The notes under the pieces were generated by a model. That model was given only the letters and a program-made list of their open reading frames with translations, was not told the DNA's origin and searched no databases. DNA of 64,000 bases. Origin: Bacteroidota bacterium. GTDB lineage: Bacteria > Bacteroidota > Bacteroidia > 2-12-FULL-35-15. Position 1 is the first letter of the stretch. Each line of letters starts with the position of its first letter. The position numbers and the translations under genes were made by a program. Location: positions 1 through 64,000 of the forward strand of contig SXIH01000037.1 in NCBI GenBank assembly GCA_005772895.1, written 5' to 3'. Below are positions 42,560 to 51,598 of this stretch, one piece after another.

Positions 42560-45500
42560 CTAATCTTTTAGTGGTTTAAACTTTAACAGATAATAGGTTC
42601 CCGGTTTGTCCATTCGTTCAATGGTTCCGTTTAGTTGACTTGCTAATATCTTAATTAACTCTAATCCTAAGGTAGAATTATTTGTAGAAAGTAATTTTAT
42701 ATCATATCCTTTTCCATTATCACCAATAATCATAGAATACTCATCAGCAGCTGATTTATGAAGAATAATTTCAATTTGACCGTTTTCAATATTTTTAAAG
42801 GCATACTTAAATGAATTGGAAATAACTTCATTTAACAACAACCCTAAAGGAATAATTGTATTTAAATTAAAATGCTGTACTTCTAAATCAAGTTTTAGTT
42901 TTATTTCTTTGTCTATGCTATAAGTGTCAATTAAATTTTCAACCAACATGTTTAGGTATTCCTTTACATTGATATTGCCGTAATCGGTTGATTTATATAG
43001 CTTTTCATGGACAAGAGAAATTGTACGTATCCTGTTTCTGATTTCTCTGAATAATTCTGCAGCTTTGGGATCATTCACATAATCGGATTGAATATTTATC
43101 AAGCTGTTAATAATCTGTAAATTATTTTTTACACGATGGTGTACTTCCTTTAAAAGAATTTCATTCTCATCGCGTTGTTTAATAATTTCTGCAGTACGTT
43201 GTTCTATAATCTTTTCTAATCTCTCAAGATACAATTCTTGTTTGTGCTTACGGTATTCGTTGTAGCCATAAATTGCTGCTGCAATTCCTATTACACATAA
43301 AACGATAAACCACCAGGTTGTCCAAAACGGTTTGGTAATCTCAAATGAAAACTCTTGTGCTTTAGTTGTTTCAATTCCCGCTCTGGTTTCTGCAGTCACC
43401 ATAAATTTATATTTTCCGGGAGGTAAATTGGAGTAGGTGGTAGTATTTACTTCATCATAAGGACTCCATTCCATATCAAAATTTTCCAATTTAAAGCTAT
43501 AGCGGATATTTTCAGGTAATGTTTTGCTCATGGCTGCAAAGTCAAATGTGATGTGATTTTCGTTGTGAGCCAACACTAAATTTATAGGCAGATTATACCA
43601 TTCAGAAAGCGTGTCAGAATATTTTTTCCAATCTATTTCATCATAAAACAATTTTATCTGTGTGATATTTAAGGATGGAACTTCCGGTTTGCGTATTAAT
43701 TCTTCTCTCGGGTCAAATTTAATCGCACCTTTTATTGTTCCAAACCACAAGCATCCTTCACCATCAATACTGGTTGCTCTTGAATTACATTCTATTCCTT
43801 TGAACCCTTCGTCTTTCCCATAATTTCTGATAAAATCTACTTCGCCTTTTGAGTTTAAAATAATTTTATCTAAACCTTTATTTGTTCCCACCCAAATATT
43901 ACCGTAGTTATCAGTATTCAATAAATAAACAGTTCCTGATGCCAATCCTTCTTTTGTAGTGATGCTGAAAAATTTTCCTCCATCAAAACGTGCAACACAA
44001 TTATCTGTTCCAACCCAAATAGTTCCAAACTTATCAATCACCATGCTTCCTGCATAGGAATTACATAAGCCATCATTTGTTGAATACATTTTGTTTATTT
44101 TTCCTTTGTCATAAACAAACACGCCTCCGCCTGTGCCCATCCATATTTTCCCGTTTCTGTCCTGAACAAATGAATAAACATTTTCATTACCCAGTCCTTC
44201 CTTTGGTGTAATTTGCTTAAATTTTTGTCCATCAAAAATAAAGGCAAAGTGACCTCTTGTTCCTATCCAGATATTACCGGCAACATCTTCAAAAATTGCA
44301 CGGATATTTTCACAACCTGGTTCTGTATACGTATGAAATGTCCCATCGTATTTTATCAAACCTTTTGTAGTTCCAATCCAGACATTTTCCTTTGAGTCAC
44401 TGTATATGCATCTTGCTTCAACGGTTCCAAGGTTGGCTGTTTTTGAAACATTTGTTACTGTGTTGCCATCGTATTTATAAACTCCATGTAAACTTGTTCC
44501 CACCCAAATGTTTCCTTTTTTATCAGCGCAAATAGCAAAAATGTCCTTTTCTTTAAAACCTTCTAAGTTCTCATAATATGTAAATGCCTGATTGGTGAAT
44601 TTTACCAAGCCACCGCCACTAGTACCAAACCATAGGTTCCCTGATTTGTCTTCAAAAATATTGCTGGCATTATCAACCGACATTCCATTCGTTTGATTAA
44701 AGTTGGTTAATTGCTCGTTTGCATATTTATAAACTCCTTTATTATGAGTAGCGATCCAAAGCTGATTCTTTGCATCAAAATGAATTGCATTTATTTTAGA
44801 ATCAACCGGAATTTTTACTGAATCGATCTTGCTTGATTTTACCTGGTAGTGGGATGGGCCAACAATTTTTATTTTGTAAAAATTAAATTTATCTGTAATG
44901 GCCCAAATGTTTCCATTAACGTCTTCCGACAATGAAGTGATGTTGGAGTTGTTGATATACTCCATTTCTGTGACTCTCAGTAATGTCTGATTTTTCAATA
45001 CAAGCAAGCCATGGTCAGTTCCAATCCAAAGAATATTTCTGCTGTCTTTTTTGTAGCAATTAACAACGAACGACTTTAACGTATCACCTTTTATTGGCAA
45101 TAATTCAAATTGTTTTCCATTGTATTTTATTATTTGATTGTCTTTTCCAACAATTGAATTATTTCCATCGTCTTCTACTATAAATTTGATATTTCCACCG
45201 GAAAACTTTTTATCTTGTATGGGAGAAAATGATTTGCCATTGAACTTACATAGTTCACCGTTTTGATTTCCTATTATCAGGGAATGTGATTGGTCTTCCG
45301 CAACGGAAGTAATAATTTGTCCGCACAGACCATCTTTTACTTCATAGGTTTTAAATTCTTTACCATCAAAGCGACACATTCCTCCTCCGGCAGTTCCAAT
45401 CCATAAGTAGCCTCTGCTATCTTCATAAATACAATTTATTTCAGATTGAGATAAACCGTCTTCTAAAGAGTAGTTCCGGAAATTAAATAATTGCGCTTTT

Positions 45501-45577
45501 ATTGGCAGGACAGAAAACAGCAAAAGCACTATAGTAAGAAGGGCAGATAGTGGCTTTTTGAGTAGTACTATTTTCAT
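42560..45577 (-). CDS. propeller-type sensor histidine kinase (HisKA_2)
   Basis: About 1005 aa from the ATG at 45577 (MKIVLLKKPLSALL; the track start adds 7). Signal peptide, then two seven-bladed regulator propellers built of repeats such as SRGYLWIGTAGGGMCRFDG and KGNIWVGTSLHGVYKYDG (~25-640), a Y_Y_Y domain (~680-755, YSNLPPGKYKFMVTAE), one membrane helix (WWFIVLCVIGIAAAIYGY), a coiled coil, and a cytosolic kinase with the HisKA_2 phosphosite EVHHRVKNNLQII and an HATPase domain (NEVISNSFKYAF, GDNGKGYD). No AraC or receiver domain is fused and no regulator gene follows. The input ligand is unknown. Confidence 0.9.
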   Translation of the reverse strand: MKIVLLKKPLSALLTIVLLLFSVLPIKAQLFNFRNYSLEDGLSQSEINCIYEDSRGYLWIGTAGGGMCRFDGKEFKTYEVKDGLCGQIITSVAEDQSHSLIIGNQNGELCKFNGKSFSPIQDKKFSGGNIKFIVEDDGNNSIVGKDNQIIKYNGKQFELLPIKGDTLKSFVVNCYKKDSRNILWIGTDHGLLVLKNQTLLRVTEMEYINNSNITSLSEDVNGNIWAITDKFNFYKIKIVGPSHYQVKSSKIDSVKIPVDSKINAIHFDAKNQLWIATHNKGVYKYANEQLTNFNQTNGMSVDNASNIFEDKSGNLWFGTSGGGLVKFTNQAFTYYENLEGFKEKDIFAICADKKGNIWVGTSLHGVYKYDGNTVTNVSKTANLGTVEARCIYSDSKENVWIGTTKGLIKYDGTFHTYTEPGCENIRAIFEDVAGNIWIGTRGHFAFIFDGQKFKQITPKEGLGNENVYSFVQDRNGKIWMGTGGGVFVYDKGKINKMYSTNDGLCNSYAGSMVIDKFGTIWVGTDNCVARFDGGKFFSITTKEGLASGTVYLLNTDNYGNIWVGTNKGLDKIILNSKGEVDFIRNYGKDEGFKGIECNSRATSIDGEGCLWFGTIKGAIKFDPREELIRKPEVPSLNITQIKLFYDEIDWKKYSDTLSEWYNLPINLVLAHNENHITFDFAAMSKTLPENIRYSFKLENFDMEWSPYDEVNTTTYSNLPPGKYKFMVTAETRAGIETTKAQEFSFEITKPFWTTWWFIVLCVIGIAAAIYGYNEYRKHKQELYLERLEKIIEQRTAEIIKQRDENEILLKEVHHRVKNNLQIINSLINIQSDYVNDPKAAELFREIRNRIRTISLVHEKLYKSTDYGNINVKEYLNMLVENLIDTYSIDKEIKLKLDLEVQHFNLNTIIPLGLLLNEVISNSFKYAFKNIENGQIEIILHKSAADEYSMIIGDNGKGYDIKLLSTNNSTLGLELIKILASQLNGTIERMDKPGTYYLLKFKPLKD

Positions 45578-45601
45578 TTCGAAATAGGTTTTAAACAAAA
45601 A

Positions 45602-45630
45602 TAGGAATCAGATAAGTTTACTGATTCCTA
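45602..45630 (-). terminator. dnaA terminator
   Basis: TAGGAATCAG / CTGATTCCTA, a 10-bp perfect stem with a 9-base loop. On the minus strand it is followed by TATTTTTGTTT. It lies 28 bases past the dnaA stop and separates dnaA from the sensor kinase. Confidence 0.82.
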
Positions 45631-45657
45631 ATTTTAGTTTAGAGAGTTTTAATTTTT

Positions 45658-47091
45658 TTATTGAATGCTTATTTTCTTGTTCAACTCCTCGATATAATTT
45701 TTAAAACGTTTGTCGGTATCCATCAAGTTGTTTACCGTGCGGCATGCATGTAAAACAGTTGCATGATCTTTTCCACCACAATGCAATCCAATTGTTGCTA
45801 AAGATGATTTTGTCATACTTTTTGCAAAATACATTGCGATTTGACGTGCTTGAACCACTTCACGTTTACGTGTTTTTGATTTCAATAATTCAATTGGCAA
45901 GTCAAAATAATCGCAAACAACCTTTTGTATATAATCAATAGATACTTCGCGTGCAGTATTTTTTACGAATTTATCAATCATTTGTTTCGCCAATTCCAAA
46001 GTGATTGCTTTCTTATTCATAGAGGACTGAGCCAACAATGAAATAAGTGCACCTTCTAATTCGCGGACATTTGTAGTAATACTATAAGCTAAATATTCGA
46101 TTACTTCTTTTGGAAGATCCAAACCATCAGCATAAACCTTCTTTTCTAGAATTGCGATACGTGTTTCTAAACCGGGTGTTTGCAAATCTGCAGCTAAACC
46201 CCATTTGAAACGAGATAATAATCTTTGTTCAAATCCTTGTAATTCAACAGGCGCTTTATCAGCTGTTAAAACTAATTGTTTACCTGTTTGGTGTAAGTGA
46301 TTGAAGATGTGGAAGAATACATCTTGTGTTTTTTCTTTCCCTGCAAAATATTGAACATCATCAATAATTAAAACATCAATCATTTGATAGAAATGAACAA
46401 AATCGTTTTGATTGTTATTTCTAACTGAGTCAATATATTGTTGAGTGAATTTTTCCGAAGAAACATAAAGCACCGTTTTGTTAGGAAATTCATTTTTGAT
46501 TTGAATTCCGATAGAATGAGCCAAATGTGTTTTACCTAATCCAACACCACCATAAATCAATAAAGGATTAAATGCAGTTCCACCCGGTTTATTTGCAACT
46601 GCAAATCCTGCTGAACGAGCTAATCGATTACAATCACCTTCAACCAAATTTTCAAATGAATAATTTGCATTTAATTGTGATTCAACATTTACCTTTTTTA
46701 ATCCTGGAATAATGAATGGGTTACGAATGCTGTTTTGATTTAAATCAATTGGCATTGAAACAGAAGGATTTTTTAATTCCTTTTTATTATTAGTAGGTAT
46801 TTTTACGGTATAAGGTTTCGAACTATTATTATAGTTGTTCTCCATAATAATACTGTATTCCAATCTTCCTTCAGAACCCAATTCTTTTTTAATTGTTTTC
46901 TTTAATAAAGTAATGTAGTGTTCTTCTAACCACTCGTAAAAAAACTGACTAGGTACTTGTATTGTTAATACATTAGAACTTAATTTAATCGGTTTTATCG
47001 GTTCGAACCATGTTTTAAAACTTTGTGAACTAACATTGTCCTTAATTATCCCCAGACAATTCTCCCATACTTTAGTAAATGCTTTCTCCAT
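45658..47091 (-). CDS. dnaA: chromosomal replication initiator DnaA
   Basis: 477 aa. Domain I (~1-85, WENCLGIIKDNVSSQSFKTWFEPI), a variable linker, AAA+ domain III with GGVGLGKTHLAHSIG (Walker A) and VLIIDDVQYFAGKEKTQ (Walker B), and domain IV with the DNA-binding GGKDHATVLHACRTV. It melts the replication origin. The 135-base upstream gap has only one weak DnaA-box-like site inside the palindrome AACTTA-TCC-TAAGTT (47176-47190), so the origin does not appear to be here. Confidence 0.97.
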   Translation of the reverse strand: MEKAFTKVWENCLGIIKDNVSSQSFKTWFEPIKPIKLSSNVLTIQVPSQFFYEWLEEHYITLLKKTIKKELGSEGRLEYSIIMENNYNNSSKPYTVKIPTNNKKELKNPSVSMPIDLNQNSIRNPFIIPGLKKVNVESQLNANYSFENLVEGDCNRLARSAGFAVANKPGGTAFNPLLIYGGVGLGKTHLAHSIGIQIKNEFPNKTVLYVSSEKFTQQYIDSVRNNNQNDFVHFYQMIDVLIIDDVQYFAGKEKTQDVFFHIFNHLHQTGKQLVLTADKAPVELQGFEQRLLSRFKWGLAADLQTPGLETRIAILEKKVYADGLDLPKEVIEYLAYSITTNVRELEGALISLLAQSSMNKKAITLELAKQMIDKFVKNTAREVSIDYIQKVVCDYFDLPIELLKSKTRKREVVQARQIAMYFAKSMTKSSLATIGLHCGGKDHATVLHACRTVNNLMDTDKRFKNYIEELNKKISIQ

Positions 47092-47226
47092 TCGTGACCC
47101 TTAATTATATATGTTGAACTTCTTATTTTCTCTTTTAAAACCCCTGTTTTCAGGTATTACGCTGTAAATATATATAACTTATCCTAAGTTACCTCATTTA
47201 TAATGAAAAAAAAGTTAAAAATATTT

Positions 47227-48165
47227 TCATATAACTATTGACTTATTCGAAATTTTTATAGAGTACCCTTCTACAGCCTTTTTTTTGTTTTTTCTTTCGA
47301 AAATATAATCAATTCTACCAAGTCGAATTCCGGCCCATCCAACTTGAGCAACCAACACTTCTTTTCCGTCACTGTTCTTGTAAGATGCAGGCGTATCAAG
47401 GAATGTATGAGTATGTGCTCCTAAAATCACATCAATGTTTTTTGACTGTTTTGCAAGTTCAACATCGCTAACTTTTTTATTTTCATACTTATAGCCAAGG
47501 TGAGAAAGACAAATTACCAAATCACATTTTTGCTCGTTTTTTAGATAATGGGTAGCTTCTGCAGCTTTCACCAAAGGATCAAGATATTTTGTATTTCCCG
47601 ACATACGTTTATCTACCAAACCAGCTAATTCTATACCTACACCAAAAACACCAATCTTAATTCCATCCTTTATAAAGATTTTATGTGGGATTGTTTTCCC
47701 GGCCATCACTGTATCTGAGAAATCGTAATTACAATTAATGAATGGGAAATTGGCATTTGGCAACTGTTTTACTAAACCATCCAAACCATTGTCAAAATCA
47801 TGATTTCCTATTGTTGATGCATCGTATTGCATCATGCTCATTAATTTAAATTCCAGTTCGCCTCCATACATATTAAAATAAGGTGTGCCCTGAAAAATAT
47901 CTCCTACATCAAATAACAAAACATTCTTTTCTTCATTTCTGATTTTTTTAATCAATGCAGCTCTTCTCACTGCTCCTCCTAAACCTGCATATTTCGGATC
48001 GTTATCAGGAAACGGATCCACATGACTATGCACATCGTTTGTATGCAAAATGGTTATTTTCACCATTTCTGTTTTTGCAAGAACATCGTTTGGAATCGAA
48101 TTAAAAGCAACGAATCCAGCTCCGGCAAAAGCTGTTTTTTTTAGAAACTCTCTTCTGCTATTCAT
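47227..48165 (-). CDS. 5'-nucleotidase catalytic domain protein with Tat signal
   Basis: Metallophosphoesterase half of a UshA-type 5'-nucleotidase. Start at the ATG at 48165 (MNSRREFLKKTAFAGAGF) places a twin-arginine signal at the N-terminus and makes an 8-base overlap with the upstream gene; the track start is at 48180. Metal motifs: HTNDVHSHVDPFP, DVGDIFQGTPYF, IGNHDFDNG, LSHLGYK and GAHTHTF. About 312 aa; the substrate-binding C-terminal domain is absent and is encoded by the preceding gene. The pair should act together in the periplasm. Confidence 0.9.
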   Translation of the reverse strand: MNSRREFLKKTAFAGAGFVAFNSIPNDVLAKTEMVKITILHTNDVHSHVDPFPDNDPKYAGLGGAVRRAALIKKIRNEEKNVLLFDVGDIFQGTPYFNMYGGELEFKLMSMMQYDASTIGNHDFDNGLDGLVKQLPNANFPFINCNYDFSDTVMAGKTIPHKIFIKDGIKIGVFGVGIELAGLVDKRMSGNTKYLDPLVKAAEATHYLKNEQKCDLVICLSHLGYKYENKKVSDVELAKQSKNIDVILGAHTHTFLDTPASYKNSDGKEVLVAQVGWAGIRLGRIDYIFERKNKKKAVEGYSIKISNKSIVI

Positions 48166-48925
48166 ACTTGATTCTTCCATCTATTGCTACTTTAATAGTG
48201 TTACCTTTTTTGTTTTCTTCCTTTATATAGTCAACTATAGCATCTCTCAATTTATATTTTAGAGTATCAACTTTTATTGGAGAAGAAAAAAAATAATACT
48301 TATCGCCACCACCTGCTAAATAATCGGAAGTTGCTACTTTGTATGTTTTAGAAACATCAAAATCCTTTCCACCGATTTTTAATTCAGTCATTTTTTTCCC
48401 TTTCCCTTTTACAATTGCTCCTGAAAAAGGAGCACCATTATTTTCTACTAATGATTCAAATAATTGTTTCGTTTTTTCTCCACTTAAAGTGAGAATCACA
48501 ATTTCATTTTCAAAAGGCATTAATTCAAAAACATTTCCTAAAGTTATTTTACCTTTTGGAAGCTGACTTCTTAATCCACCATTATTTAATAAACAGATAT
48601 CCGCTTTAATATTATCGCTCGGATTATATGCATCATTCGTTTTTTTCAAAACAGCATCCGAAACAAAATCTCCTAATGTTCCCTCTGGTAATCCTTTTAA
48701 TAATGCTTGCTCAGATGTACCCAAAACTTCACTCATAATCGAATCCATTTTAGTCTTATATGGAAGAACAGTTTTTATGAAGCTCGAGTCGCTTGGTGCA
48801 ACTGTTTTGGAGTTAAGCTCCAGCATGCTGGTTTCCACTTTCTGTAATTTTGGAGCGGATGTACAAGCAACTAAAACGCAAAATAATGCAATAGTATATA
48901 TAGAGTAGTGGAGTAGTTTTCTCAT
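48158..48925 (-). CDS. 5'-nucleotidase C-terminal domain lipoprotein
   Basis: Starting at the ATG at 48925 (MRKLLHYSIYTIALF) gives a lipobox (LVAC); the track start adds 8 residues. The rest is the 5'-nucleotidase C-terminal domain that binds the nucleoside: LGDFVSDAVL, ADICLLNNGGLRSQLPKGKITLGNVFELMPFEN, and YKVATSDYLAGGGDKY. It has no metallophosphatase domain of its own. It is upstream of and overlaps the catalytic-domain gene by 8 bases (ATGAATAG), which suggests coupled translation of a two-subunit enzyme. Confidence 0.9.
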   Translation of the reverse strand: MRKLLHYSIYTIALFCVLVACTSAPKLQKVETSMLELNSKTVAPSDSSFIKTVLPYKTKMDSIMSEVLGTSEQALLKGLPEGTLGDFVSDAVLKKTNDAYNPSDNIKADICLLNNGGLRSQLPKGKITLGNVFELMPFENEIVILTLSGEKTKQLFESLVENNGAPFSGAIVKGKGKKMTELKIGGKDFDVSKTYKVATSDYLAGGGDKYYFFSSPIKVDTLKYKLRDAIVDYIKEENKKGNTIKVAIDGRIKYE

Positions 48926-49080
48926 TAAAATAGTGCTTTCGTATTTCAATTAAAAGCAATGCAATTATACTTATTTTAATAGGATAAATTGCATGAAAAA
49001 AATAAATAATATTTATATTTTTTTGGTGTTTTGTATTAAAAAATATGTATCTTCATTGAGTTTAAATTATTGTAAATTTT

Positions 49081-49485
49081 ATGTACGTTTCCGAAACAAC
49101 AGTTAGGGTTAGGTATTCCGAAACCGATAAAATGGGATATGTTTATTATGGTAATTACACTCATTTTTATGAAGTAGGAAGAGTAGAGGCGTTACGGCAA
49201 TTAGGTACGAGTTATAAAGAAATGGAAGATAGCGGAATTATGCTACCCGTATATACTTGTAGTCTCAAATTTTTAAAGCCTGCTTTGTATGACGATTTAC
49301 TTTCTATAAAAACTACCATAAAAGAATTGCCTACAGCCCGGATTACTTTTGATTATGAAATATACAATCAAAAGAACGAGTTATTAAATGAAGGAACAAC
49401 CACTTTAGTATTTGTAGATATGAAGAGCAATAAACCTCGTCCGGCTCCCGAATCTTTCATCGAAAAAATCAAGAAATTTTTCTAA
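49081..49485 (+). CDS. acyl-CoA thioesterase (YbgC/FadM, hotdog fold)
   Basis: 134 aa. The hotdog-fold thioesterase motif VRYSETDKMGYVYYGNYTHFYEVGRVEALRQLG contains the catalytic Asp and the YxNYxxFYExxR segment typical of YbgC-like enzymes. They hydrolyse short or medium acyl-CoAs. Monocistronic, 75 bases before the ars cassette. Confidence 0.93.
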   Translation: MYVSETTVRVRYSETDKMGYVYYGNYTHFYEVGRVEALRQLGTSYKEMEDSGIMLPVYTCSLKFLKPALYDDLLSIKTTIKELPTARITFDYEIYNQKNELLNEGTTTLVFVDMKSNKPRPAPESFIEKIKKFF

Positions 49486-49509
49486 AAAATAAAATAATTG
49501 TTAAAAAAC

Positions 49510-49545
49510 TTGTTTTTGTATTTTAATTAATCGTATATTTGCGAT
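49510..49545 (+). promoter_or_regulatory. ars promoter with overlapping ArsR operator
   Basis: TTGT (49510-49513), a 20-base spacer and the perfect -7 box TATATTTG (49534-49541). An inverted repeat ATCGTA...TGCGAT (49530-49545, ATCG/CGAT arms) is centred on the -7 box, so a bound ArsR dimer would block RNA polymerase. The arsR ATG is 16 bases further on. Confidence 0.6.
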
Positions 49546-49560
49546 ATAAAATTAAAGAAC

Positions 49561-49896
49561 ATGGCTTACAGTAAAAAACAGGAGTTTGAAAAAGATGAAA
49601 TAATGGCTAGTGAAATAGCGAAAGCATTATCTCATCCAGCCAGAGTTGCGATTATAAAACTTCTCTCGAAACAAAAATCGTGTATCTGCAATGATATTGT
49701 AGAAGAATTGCCTTTGTCGCAGTCTACCGTATCCCAACATTTGAAAGAACTTAAAAATGCAGGTTTGATTACCGGAGAAATTGACGGACCGAGAGTATGT
49801 TATTGTATAGATAAAGAAAACTGGAAAAAAGCAAAAGAAATATTCGGAGAGCTATTCAGCATGAAATTCGAAGCCATGAAAAGTAAATGCTGCTAA
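49561..49896 (+). CDS. arsR: ArsR/SmtB family metalloregulator
   Basis: 111 aa. Winged-helix repressor: [48 protein letters not shown]. The CIC pair at the start of the recognition region fits the alpha3-type arsenite sensor site, and a CC pair ends the protein. It is the first gene of a cassette with a DUF6428 protein and arsenate reductase, so arsenic is the likely inducer and it should repress its own operon. Confidence 0.92.
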   Translation: MAYSKKQEFEKDEIMASEIAKALSHPARVAIIKLLSKQKSCICNDIVEELPLSQSTVSQHLKELKNAGLITGEIDGPRVCYCIDKENWKKAKEIFGELFSMKFEAMKSKCC

Positions 49897-49898
49897 TA

Positions 49899-49928
49899 CT
49901 ACGAAATACGAATTTACGAATTACGAAT
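49899..49928. repeat. ACGAATT micro-repeat between arsR and the DUF6428 gene
   Basis: Roughly 7-base-period repeats (ACGAAATACGAATTTACGAA, then TTACGAAT). The reverse complement of the same family is at 33949-33980. Confidence 0.55.
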
Positions 49929-49967
49929 CTGTTTGTAATTCTCTTTTAATAACATAAAACTATAAAA

Positions 49968-50444
49968 ATGAAACTATCAGATTTTAAAAAAGAATTAAGT
50001 GTATTAGATACCTTAACTTTTGTACAACCAAACGGAAAAATTGTGCCATTGCACTTCCATATTACTGAAGCCGGTTTAACTACCAAACATTTTATTGATT
50101 GCGGAGGAACAATCCGTGAAGAAAAAGTTGTAAATTTCCAATTATGGGAAGCCAATGATTTTGATCACAGATTGTCATCTAAAAAACTAGCCGGAATAAT
50201 TGATTTGTCGGAAAAAGTGCTGAATTTAGGTGACTTTGAGGTGGAAGTGGAATATCAAACAGATACAATCGGAAGATACGGTTTGAATTTCGATGGAAAG
50301 AATTTTGTTTTAGTGGCTAAAAAAACAGATTGCCTGGCAAAAGAAAATTGTGGTGTGCCTTCTGAAAAAACAAAATTAAAATTGTCGGATTTGCAAAAAG
50401 TAGAATCAGGTTGTTGTACACCTAATTCGGGATGCTGTAATTAA
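49968..50444 (+). CDS. DUF6428 family protein of the ars cassette
   Basis: 158 aa. It matches the DUF6428 group found in Bacteroidota arsenic clusters: LHFHITEAGLTTKHFIDCGGTIREEKVVNFQLWEA near the N-terminus. The C-terminus is cysteine-rich (ESGCCTPNSGCCN) and could bind arsenite or another thiophilic metal. Function is not established; a metal-chaperone or sensor role is inferred from the cysteines and from the position between arsR and arsC. Confidence 0.8.
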   Translation: MKLSDFKKELSVLDTLTFVQPNGKIVPLHFHITEAGLTTKHFIDCGGTIREEKVVNFQLWEANDFDHRLSSKKLAGIIDLSEKVLNLGDFEVEVEYQTDTIGRYGLNFDGKNFVLVAKKTDCLAKENCGVPSEKTKLKLSDLQKVESGCCTPNSGCCN

Positions 50445-50455
50445 TATATATTAAA

Positions 50456-50842
50456 ATGAAAAAAGTATTATTTGTTTGTGTAGAAAATTCCAACCGCAGC
50501 CAAATGGCTGAAGCATTTGCCAAAATACATGGAAAAGGAAAGGTTGAAGCATATAGCTCCGGTTCAAAGCCTTCCGGAATAATTAATCCGAAAGCAATTG
50601 CTGCCATGAAAGAACTTGGATATGATCTAACAAAACATGATTCAAAATCGCTCGACCAAATTCCGCAAATAAACTATGATTATGCAATTACTATGGGTTG
50701 TGGAGATGAATGTCCGTTTGTAAAAGCAGAGCATCGTGACGATTGGAAATTAGATGATCCCAAACATATGGATGTTGTTGAGTTTAATAAAGTAAGAGAC
50801 GAGATTGAGAGAAGAGTGAAGGAACTGTTAAAGAATGTATAA
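50456..50842 (+). CDS. arsC: arsenate reductase, LMW-phosphatase type
   Basis: 128 aa. LMW-PTP-like fold with active-site loop CVENSNRSQ (Cx5R) and the redox cysteines in ITMGCGDECPF; this is the thioredoxin-coupled ArsC class, which reduces arsenate to arsenite. It starts 11 bases after the DUF6428 gene. No arsenite efflux gene (arsB or acr3) follows; the next gene is on the opposite strand. Confidence 0.93.
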   Translation: MKKVLFVCVENSNRSQMAEAFAKIHGKGKVEAYSSGSKPSGIINPKAIAAMKELGYDLTKHDSKSLDQIPQINYDYAITMGCGDECPFVKAEHRDDWKLDDPKHMDVVEFNKVRDEIERRVKELLKNV

Positions 50843-50844
50843 TG

Positions 50845-50940
50845 GAAAAGGGAAGATGGTAAAGGGTAAAGAGTAAAGGGAATGTTTTATGTGTATAAAT
50901 TCCATCCTACATCTTCCATTTTACATTTTCCATTCTACAT
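50845..50940. repeat. purine/pyrimidine-mirrored micro-repeat after arsC
   Basis: A purine-rich run (GGTAAAGGGTAAAGAGTAAAGGG) followed, after a short spacer, by a pyrimidine-rich run of CATTTTACATTTTCCATTCTACAT type. The two halves are partly complementary and may fold at the convergent end of arsC and lolD. Confidence 0.5.
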
Positions 50941-50947
50941 CTGCCCC

Positions 50948-51598
50948 TTAAATAATATTCCCATCCTTCATCACTAACTTCCTATCAGCCATATTCGCCA
51001 ATTCTTCGTTGTGAGTTACAATCACAAAAGTTTGATTGAATTTTTCACGAAGAGTAAAAAATAATTGATGTAAATCTTTTGCAGTTGAGGAGTCTAAATT
51101 TCCTGAAGGTTCGTCTGCCAATACAACAGCAGGGTTATTTATCAAAGCACGGGCTACAGCAACCCGTTGTTGTTCGCCACCTGAAAGTTCACTTGGCTTG
51201 TGGTGCATTCTTTCGGCCACTCCTAAAAAGGTTAATAGTTCAATGGCTTTTTTTTCCGCTTCAGTCTTTGATGTACCTGTAATATAAGCAGGAATGCAAA
51301 CATTTTCTAAAGCAGTAAATTCGGGAAGTAAATGATGAAACTGGAAAACGAATCCAATGTTTTTATTGCGGAATTCTGCTAACTTTTTATCACTTAATGA
51401 TGAAATACTTGAATTGTTGATTGAAAGGGAACCTTTGTTAGCACGATCTAGAGTTCCTAAAATATGCAACAGCGTTGTTTTTCCGGCACCGGATGCACCA
51501 ACAATAGAAATGATTTCACCTTTTTGAATTTCAATGTTTACGCCTTTAAGGACTTGTAATTCTCCGTAAGATTTGCAGATGTCAGATGCGCTTATCAT
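50948..51598 (-). CDS. lolD: ABC transporter ATP-binding protein, LolD-like
   Basis: 216 aa. Walker [15 protein letters not shown], signature [15 protein letters not shown], Walker [13 protein letters not shown] and the H-loop VTHNEEL. The GNLDSS D-loop and overall similarity fit the LolD/MacB-type subfamily, so release of lipoproteins from the inner membrane is the likely role. The permease subunits are not adjacent. It starts right after the stop of the DUF5916 gene on the same strand. Confidence 0.88.
   Translation of the reverse strand: MISASDICKSYGELQVLKGVNIEIQKGEIISIVGASGAGKTTLLHILGTLDRANKGSLSINNSSISSLSDKKLAEFRNKNIGFVFQFHHLLPEFTALENVCIPAYITGTSKTEAEKKAIELLTFLGVAERMHHKPSELSGGEQQRVAVARALINNPAVVLADEPSGNLDSSTAKDLHQLFFTLREKFNQTFVIVTHNEELANMADRKLVMKDGNII

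Noticed and set aside
47092-47226. Replication origin next to dnaA
   Set aside because: Only one weak DnaA-box-like core (TTATCC in AACTTATCCTAAGTT) is present; there is no cluster of boxes or AT-rich unwinding repeat set, and dnaA is often away from oriC in Bacteroidota.
47227-48949. 5'-nucleotidase broken by a frameshift
   Set aside because: The domain order is reversed relative to a fused enzyme and each half has its own export signal, so it is a genuine two-gene arrangement.
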